Shown here piece after piece: positions 56,093 to 64,000 of a DNA stretch of 64,000 nucleotides. This DNA comes from Arctopsyche grandis. Its lineage: Eukaryota > Arthropoda > Insecta > Trichoptera > Hydropsychidae. Each line of letters starts with the position of its first letter. Within the stretch, counting starts at the first letter, position 1. A program made the position numbers and the translations under genes. The stretch is taken from the NCBI RefSeq assembly GCF_051622035.1, contig NC_135364.1, positions 11,733,001-11,797,000 of the forward strand, read 5' to 3'. The notes beneath the pieces were generated by a model. It had not been told where the DNA came from and did not search any database. It saw nothing but the letters and a program-made list of their open reading frames with translations.

Positions 56093-59000
56093 GAAATAAG
56101 AAAAAAATGCATTTGCATATAATAAATATTACATAAGAAGCGGACAGGGTTGGTGGAGAGCCGAACGTGAGCCTTCGTTAAATCATTTAAATTTCTAATT
56201 CTGATTCGTCACATATGCCATATGGATGTCACTTTTAACTGTAGTCTATTTTTTATTTAATTTATGTGAAAAATCCGATTAAGTATTTTATTTTTTATAT
56301 TCGAATATTGTACATAAATATTTCTTACATATTTTTTCAATTACAATTAATGTCTACAGATTATGATGGATACTTTTTTATATAATTATTTTTATATCTC
56401 GTAAATTCGAGTTTATAACATCTTGAATTTTTTTGGTATTATAAAATGCTAAGTATTTCTTGAAATATTATTATTATCAAATTTGTCCACAGATATCATC
56501 ATACAAACATCATAGAAAAACATTATTGTTTATCTATGTTTGTAATTGGAAGTGCATCAGGGTTTACCTATAAGGCCTTCCTGATATATTTCATTATATT
56601 TGTAAGTGGCGGAAGGCCAATTTTCAGTTCCAAAAACACTATTTCTGTTTGTCTTAATTCACAAATTTCTATCACTTATTTTAATTCGATATGTCCAGAG
56701 TCTTGAAAAATCAGAATACACGTATTACAGGCCACCAGTATTTTTAAATATTATTAAACGAAAAACATATTGTTTTGCAAAATATTTCTCGAAATGAAGA
56801 AAAGTGAAAAGAAAATATATACATACATATGTACATATATAAAAAATATCACAATATGTCACAAATTCTTGCGTGCGATTTAATATTCAATATGTAAAAT
56901 ACGCAAAAAAAATAATACCGTATAAAAAACCATATGATGATCCAAAATAAAGAAACAATCACATTCTGAATGAACAAATATGATAATTCAAAATGATAAA
57001 AAAAATATATTTCGCTTTTTAAATGAGCCAGGTGCCTTATTGGAGATATTTAAGTGCTTTAAAAACATTACAACCACCTGACTATAAATTTTCATACACA
57101 TTTGAACTAGGGAAGCACCCAGGGTTTTATCTTGGGGGAAGAAGCTTTCATCTTATTAAACCCATAGTATGATATATTTTACTCGGAGTTTATGCAGGCA
57201 ATCAATTTATTTATTCGCCATAAATATAAATTTAATTATAATAAACATACATTACGAGCAATACAATTAGATTCATATATTTTCAGCACAATTTTGAGTT
57301 TCATCACAAAATTGTATCAAAAATTATATAAACCGTACCAAATATACATATTTCATACACTAAATTTCAATATCTTGTATTTATATTTGTGGGTCTATGT
57401 ATATTACAATACAAATTTAAGTCAAATCCTTTTCTTGTATTGAATATCTAAACATATTAAGGCTCTACAGTTTCTAAATATTGAAGAGAATTTATCACAA
57501 ATACCGTCAAAGGGGAGAGCAAAACCTTTCACAGGATACTTCCGGAAAGGAAAATGCATTTTCCATATTGTAGATACTGTGCCACGCTAAGTATGTAGTA
57601 TCCCACCGATTTACATTTTATTAAACGTTTCACTGATACGCGTCTTCTTCCACCGTACACACATGTAGTCAGTATCGGAAAAACTTTTCCAATATAGAAG
57701 AACACGGGTGACAAGGGTTATATGTAAATTTTCGACGAAGCAAAATATGTACGTGTACAAGGGACTGAAAAAGGGGTGTTCCTGTGCGTACTTATAAACC
57801 CAATTTATTATATAATCGACTGTTTCCCATGTTTTTATTAACTTTCAAGCTTTTGGTGCTGCCGCTGACAGAGAGTGAAATCAAAAGCCTGCATTGGACA
57901 GGAAAATAACATTTTCTTTTATACTTAATAAAAAATTCGCAGTGGGGAACCGAACCATATTCGGAATACGAAAACAGTATTCGTATACGGTACGAGTACA
58001 GCTATTTAAAATTTAAATTGAAATAAGCTATTTAAAATTTACTGACAAATTTTCAATGAAGACTTTTACACATACGATCAATTATAGAAATTACTTCTGA
58101 ATCTAATTTTTCAAATTGTGAACGGTTTATATGAGACTATTCAACGTAAAAAACTTCCTATTTAAAAAAAATCAATAGCATTGAATAATATCTGCTATTC
58201 ACTACAATGACATCACTCATATAAAATGCAATAAAGCCACCTAATCCTTGATCGAACATCCATGATAAATATATGTCTGCAGAATAAATTTGATTAAAAA
58301 TATGTGCAGTTTGAATTCATACGGTATACGATATACATCTATGTACCTTCATCAAAAAAATATATTTCTTTTATGTAAAATTTATATTGAAAGTTGCACT
58401 GTCGCCTACTACACCACGCGGCCTTTCCATTTGGGACACATAATTTTACTTTATTTTGATATACCTAATACGGTTATTTGCGGATGAAGTGGCGGAAAAG
58501 CTGGGATGAGGTATCGAGGGGGTGGTAGAGGGTGGTCGGTGAGGAGCTGTTATGATTTATTCGTGTCCAGGGAGAAGACTGCAATTGTAGGGTTCGGTGT
58601 TGGGGTGATTTTGGCTCACACTTGAGCATTAAACTTGCAGATTTCCCCGTGGGTAACATTCACATAATAATATTATGTATTAGCCGGGAAATTTTCAGTA
58701 CGTATTGATTTTCAAAATAATTTGTGAAAAAATATATAATGCATATGTATCATAAGTCAAATTTTTGTAACTTGTCCATAACACAACAGGTATTCTAAAT
58801 TTCCATACGTACTAGTGTTTGACAAATCACTCGTCATATAAAAGGCTTATTTATATACCTATATGTATATACTTCCGATAAAAAAAACTCGATTTTTTTA
58901 TAAATATAAACAAGTGTTCTTGATTTTGCAACGCTTCAATTGCATCACTGCACTATTGCACTGATTTGCAAACACGATCAATCAGGTTTTCCTAGACACA

Positions 59001-59428
59001 TTTTCCTCGAATAATTTTTACAATACCTACACGTTTTAAATACTTTTTATCCCCGTTGAGTAAAATTAAATTATTTGTACACTACAATTAACATACTACA
59101 TACGTCAATGAATTACAAAATGACAACAATTTACATGAATCATACAAGATTTTTCAATGAATGAAGAATAAAATAATCACAAATAAATATTATATTATTA
59201 ATATCCTGTTGATTCATGCTTCGATTTAAAAATAACTGTTTTATGACAACTACAATAATTTACGGTGATTAAATATTCATCATTATAAGTACATATGTAC
59301 ACTAGATTTAAATAATGATAAATACAATACGTCATTAAATTTATGACCGGAATACATTGACATGACTTACATACTTGTACTAGCCCAATTAATAGTATAA
59401 AAATTAAGTTTAAACTTTGTACAAAAGT
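56093..59428. other. Probable first Oatp intron, mostly featureless
   Basis: AT-rich with TACATA microsatellites. GC-richer patch 58490-58640. No gene recognised. Confidence 0.45.
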
Positions 59429-60107
59429 CAGTGGCGTAGCTACCGCGCCCGCAGACCCCGCAATGTGGGGGGGCGCCGAGACTTGGGGGGCGCCACAAAG
59501 CTGCGCGCCTTTTTCACAGATTTTTTAATTTGTTCTGTAATTTCTTTGTAATATATTTTTTTAAAACCTCTCTTATTTTTTAATCTATTTGCATCTCGTT
59601 TTATTGTATTTACTTAATGTCAAAATATAATAATGTGCATACATTATTATATTTATAATTCATCCGCATTGTGTGTAATATTTGTTTATTTGTTTAATAC
59701 ACAAGTATACCACAGTTTCTTCACAGGTCACTCCAATATGACACTGTGGCCAGAAAATGTAATTGATCTATGCCAATAGGGCTGGAAGACTACCTCTTTT
59801 TCCATCTTTTGAACGTCAGTGCCATTTTTCAACCTATTTGCTGATAATTCTCTCAAAATTAACAGGTGGGAATTTTTTAAGAAAGATTCACCATCAGTTA
59901 TTTTATCTTTAAACAGATTGTGCACTGCTTGTCGATCGTCCAGATAAGACTATTAATGCACTTCGATATATACATAGGTATACATATACATAAAAAAGGT
60001 ATGAATTATTAATTTTGAAAGTTATTTTGCTGTAAGGAAATAATATGAATATATAGGGGGGGGGGGTGCCTTAAAATATTTTGCGGGGAATTCACGCTAC
60101 GCCACTG
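59429..60107. mobile_element. hAT element, CAGTGGCGTAGC family, copy 2
   Basis: Termini CAGTGGCGTAGC / GCTACGCCACTG; perfect 8-bp target duplication ACAAAAGT (59421-59428 and 60108-60115). 679 bp with G-runs near both ends. A short minus-strand frame at 59728-59925 could be a transposase remnant but is unassigned. Confidence 0.93.
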
Positions 60108-60217
60108 ACAAAAGTGCACTGTTCACATTGTGAACATTCAACTGACGCATCATACAACAACATATACAGGTGTATGAGTAACCCAGCATATACATAGGTA
60201 CATGTATATATATATAC

Positions 60218-60466
60218 CTGCTAATAACTCCGCTGCGTCACTCGATCTTGAATTGGGTTCAGGTAGGTTGCGGATGAGCTGCTCTACAAAACTTATATTC
60301 ACACCATTTCACAAGAAGACACAACACTCGCGCTTGGTTCCAATCATGCTACAAGCATCCGAGATGCTTTTGCTGTTGAAATTGGTGTTGAAACAGCAAC
60401 CAAACCAGCGAACGGTGTGGTAGAAGTGTGCCGGCGACCGTTTGACCGCATCAACTGTTACGTACT
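60218..60466 (-). other. Probable 5' UTR exon and start site of Oatp
   Basis: On the minus strand TCAGTA (A at 60466) resembles an arthropod initiator, and GGTCG sits exactly at +28 to +32, matching the DPE consensus RGWYV. The block is GC-richer than its surroundings and ends in a CAG/GTATAT donor after 60218. Splicing to 56092 would give a 5' UTR with short upstream frames. Confidence 0.5.
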
Positions 60467-60469
60467 GAG
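60434..60469 (-). promoter_or_regulatory. Inr + DPE core promoter (candidate, Oatp)
   Basis: Initiator TCAGTA at 60463-60468 and DPE GGTCG at 60435-60439, correctly spaced. No TATA box. Confidence 0.45.
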
Positions 60470-62637
60470 TAGTAGAAAGTGTTGAACGTGAAGCAAGGCG
60501 ACCCAGAGAACCTCGTGCTGCGTGTCGGTTTCATGGTTAAGGTTGATGGCACGTGTTTTGATTTTGGACCAAGTGCCAAAATGCATTCTGTGACTCAGGT
60601 GTGTGCAGGTGTGTCGTGCAAACTGTACTCCCATGCATTATCGGTGCGGCAACTAGACCTTTCACAGGTGTGTGCGAAGTACATAAACATAAGATGTCGA
60701 TATTGCCTAGTCCTCATTGACAACGTTGCTTATTCAGTGACTGAAATCATAATGAATTTCATTGACAATAAGTAGTACATTCTAAATTAAGCTGATGTTT
60801 ACATAACTATTGAACCACCATCAGAATTTATAAGCCCCAAATCTAAATGAAGGAATTCTGCTTTGGCCTAGATCAAATGCTCGGACTGTTTAGGGTTATT
60901 CGTAAGATAAGGATGAATCTTTTTAAATGTATAAATAATCACCGGAAACAGCAAATGAGCTCCTCTCCCTCTTTTAGTAATAAAAATCCAGTTGATTCTA
61001 TCCATCTGTAGAAAAGATAGTACATACATACATATGTATGTAATGACAACAATATACCAAAACTCGTCTTATTTATTTTATTTAAGTTTAAGTTCGGACC
61101 ATTGTGGTATTACAGGAATCCCTAATGCGCTACAATGGTCGAAAAAATAAATATATACATACATACATATGTATATACCTATACATGGACAAAAAAATAC
61201 ATTCATACGTAATCATAAAAAATAGCATTATAATAATAGCAGATAAAGTAAAAATATCAAATAATAAAATACAAAGTAGGGAATGTCTTGCACCTATAGC
61301 CAGCACCAATATATAAGAACCAGTCGCAAATACTTCTGCGAGGCCCAAATGGAAGAGAAAAGATTCCACTCACATTCAATTGTGAAAATAATGATGAGCG
61401 CAGGCTACCAGACAAATAAGTTTAAATAATCTCCGATAACCTACGTTCACTGAGGTAGAAAATATCACATTAAGGCAACGATATACATATGTACTTGTCT
61501 TGTACTACTACATACATATTTTATGACATAATGCTACATCCATATTAAACTAAAATATACAGTGACACTACATACGATATGTAAAGCGATACATATGTAT
61601 GTAGTAGACAAGGCAGAATTGTTTTATGTGATTTCTCCTTTAAACATAATTAAATTACTTGAATGTCCTGTATAAACTTTGGATGTATTAAAATATTCTG
61701 AAAGTAATGAAATAAATAAAATAAAAATTTCAACATAAAAATGAATCGAGTATGTGAGTCAATAACCAGAATTTCGTATAATCCGAATGGGAGACTCTTT
61801 GTATCGCAAATTCACAACTTTTAAAACATTTTCGAAATAAAATTTCCGAAGTATGAAAATGTTTATATCGTATCTTTATCGACTTATATCCGCAAAACTA
61901 TCCAAAATTGCTAAATCAACTTTTTTGTACGGCAGAAGAAATATTGCTTCGTCTGTGTTACCAAAATCGAATACGCAGCCCCCCTCGTTACCATTAGTAA
62001 ATATTATCTATTACTTAATGAAATAAGGGATTAGAAAAAAAACTACTTTCACACTTGGTCCCCAGTATTTGAGGCCATTGAATTTCACCCCCAATTTAAT
62101 ATCCCCCTTCGATATACCTACGTACAATAAAAAAACCAGTATTGTATGCTGTAACCATTTAAAATGCACAATGAATTTTTATATTGAAGAAATAAAAAAC
62201 AAACAATTTTTATATGGATATATTTATAATATGGATTTTCCAATGATGCTCCGGAATAAATAATACAATACGCTCAGATTCTCCGTGAATTTTCAAGAAT
62301 TTTCGACAAACCGTGCGTTGAAACCACTTTTCCTTTGAATCTGACTTTCAAATTAAACCACCCCATCCCGTGTTCAGTTCAAAATAGTTTGCGGATAAAG
62401 ACCGTTCCGTATTTCACTGTATTTCAATACGAACTAAACGAATACATATCTCAATGGAATATAATGATTTCTCAAAAAAAAATTGATTGCTTAGAAATTG
62501 GATATTTTTTGGAAATTTTGTTAGAGGTTAAACAATTATGTACGTACAAATAAAATTTATATATTCAAATTTTAATAACATAACAACTTGGTATAAAGAT
62601 ATATTATAATACATAGCTACTTTAAAAACCAATCGTA
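60467..62637. other. Region between DAW1 and Oatp
   Basis: Upstream of the candidate Oatp start and downstream of the DAW1 stop, both on the minus strand. Contains microsatellites near 61020, 61150 and 61590 and the hairpin motif at 61096-61140. Short frames are unassigned. Confidence 0.45.
61096..61140. repeat. Recurring CCACAATGGTC hairpin motif (copy 4 of 4)
   Basis: GGACCATTGTGGTATTACAG on the left and GCGCTACAATGGTC on the right. An AT-rich, A-rich stretch follows, as at 46971 and 32860. Confidence 0.65.
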
Positions 62638-63212
62638 TCATCTCCACACGCGGCATGTGTTATCTGTCGATGCTGTAATCACAGTGTCTCCATGATAGTT
62701 AAAGGCACATGAAAATACTTCCCCTCTATGGCCTGACAGAACCTTTAAATAATTATAAATTTTAAAATCATTAAAAATTGTCTAAGTCGCTAGCATAAAA
62801 CAAAAACGTATTCAATTATAATTTTGGAACGACTGAATACGAGTATTTTTTTTTTGTATTAACCTTCTTTATACAAAAACGTAAAACAAATCTATGTAGA
62901 AATAATGACAATATAATTGTATGACATTTACGTCATCATTTCCGTTCATACACAACAATAGAACATGCAAGAGAATAAGCATTGCATGCAGAAGGATGTT
63001 TGATAACCCAAGTAAAAATATCAAAATTTTGCATTCGAAATGCAATTTCCCTTTTTGAATAATAATGCTGTAATTATGATAATATTATATGTAGAATAAA
63101 TTAAGTGAGGAATAAAGACCTGAGTGCAGGTTCCATTGTGAGAATTCCAAAGGCGAGCTGTTAAATCAGCGGAAGCAGTCAACAATAAAGTACCCCCAGG
63201 ACTAAAAGAAAC
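62638..63212 (-). CDS. DAW1: DAW1 (WDR69), axonemal dynein assembly WD40 protein, C-terminal exons
   Basis: WD40-repeat adaptor needed for assembling or delivering axonemal dynein arms, so expected in ciliated neurons and sperm. Two exons, 63120-63212 and 62638-62742, encode [31 protein letters not shown] and then [31 protein letters not shown], stop. The ending, with SCAFNY and DNTCRVWR, matches the DAW1 C-terminus. The intron 62743-63119 has acceptor TTTAAAG and a weak donor GTCTTT. The rest lies beyond 64000. Confidence 0.88.
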
Positions 63213-64000
63213 CTAAAAATGTTGTATTAAAACAATTTAATAATAGTGTTAAAAATTTTTCATTGCTGAATATTCAAAGGCAGATAGCGAAATCTATTGA
63301 TAATTTTAAAATTTATATTCACTAACTATTATAAAATAATTAGTATAATATCTAAAATAGAAGAATAAGTGAAAAATAACGATTAAAATCATATAAAATT
63401 TAAAATAATCCATATTAAATTTTAATTTTTTTATATTTTTGAGCTAAAAATTTTTTAACAAAATCAACAGATGGATATTTTATTCATCCCATTTTATGTA
63501 TTCTATATTAAGTAGAATTATGTATAATTAGCAGGGACCCGAACCGTTATTTTTTTCGTTCCGGTTTTGGCTCCAGTTCCTTAAAAAAATAAATATCGGT
63601 TCAGTTCTGGTTTTCGGTTTTAGATTTTCTGTTCTCTTGTATTTAAATATTAAATATACACCCACACCGTCTATACCTCTCTTTATACGGCTTAACGCTA
63701 TAACTTATTGTGATTAACATATTAACATATTTTAATATACATTCCTGTATGTTTGACCATTAATTCTATCATTCCCAAAGTATATATATTAATTTTACCA
63801 AACTGCAAAAAAAAATCGGTTCGATTTCGGTTTTCGTTCCAGCAAAAATAACGGTTATTGCGGTTTTCGGTTCGAGTCCCTGATATAATTAGACAATAAA
63901 ATGACCAAAATACCTACATATATATATTTTATCAAATGTCCTTAAGATTTTTTCTTTAAATAATATATTGTTAATTACCCATTTTTTGAGTTAGTTAATA
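63213..64000. other. DAW1 intron sequence
   Basis: No further DAW1 exon recognised up to the window end. Contains the hAT-like element listed separately. Confidence 0.5.
63532..63882. mobile_element. hAT-like MITE, CAGGGAC..GTCCCTG termini
   Basis: Left CAGGGACCCGAACCGTTATT and right complement CAGGGACTCGAACCGAAAAC; both arms are rich in CGGTT words. Flanks TATAATTAG and ATATAATTAG are related but not a clean 8-bp duplication. 351 bp. Confidence 0.75.

Noticed and set aside
60202..60775. Plus-strand frames of 73 and 98 codons
   Set aside because: They overlap the candidate minus-strand Oatp promoter and 5' UTR exon; no family match recognised.

Overview
This 64 kb window is AT-rich nuclear DNA from an insect. 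Its protein genes are insect-like: a muscle obscurin (Unc-89), a UBE2F-type NEDD8 E2, VPS25, an inositol-pentakisphosphate 2-kinase, an Oatp/SLCO transporter and a DAW1-type WD40 protein. They are split by GT-AG introns (one GC-AG) and sit among RTE LINEs, Helitrons, tRNA-derived SINEs and hAT- or piggyBac-type MITEs. The order cannot be fixed from the sequence alone.

Layout. 1-8687 (+): the 3' part of Unc-89, 25 exons with mostly ~70-90 bp introns, coding for an Ig array, Fn3, two Ig, kinase 1, linker, Ig, Fn3 and kinase 2. 9157-10295 (-): UBE2F, three exons, convergent with Unc-89. 10296-12490: spacer with a large hairpin repeat, a possible solo LTR and a dead RTE tail. 12491-15172 (+): Vps25 in three exons, with the whole intronless Ipk1 gene (12850-14154) inside its first intron. 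15972-60466 (-): one Oatp gene of about 44 kb, 11 coding exons plus a probable 5' UTR exon. Most of its length is large introns filled with transposable elements, including a complete RTE LINE (35374-39060) whose 985-codon reading frame is open. 62638-63212 (-): the last two exons of DAW1, which runs off the right end.

The genes do not form an operon-like unit. Unc-89 acts at the muscle M-band, UBE2F in neddylation, VPS25 in ESCRT-II sorting, IPK1 in making phytate (IP6), Oatp in uptake of organic anions or steroids, and DAW1 in axonemal dynein assembly. The structural points of most interest are the Ipk1-in-Vps25 nesting with a possible shared first exon, the unequal decay of the two Unc-89 kinase active sites, two candidate Oatp promoters giving two N-termini, a GC-AG intron in Oatp, and many transposon insertions whose exact ends can be read from target-site duplications.

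Gene models were built by hand from splice signals, reading phase and remembered family motifs. No search or alignment was run.
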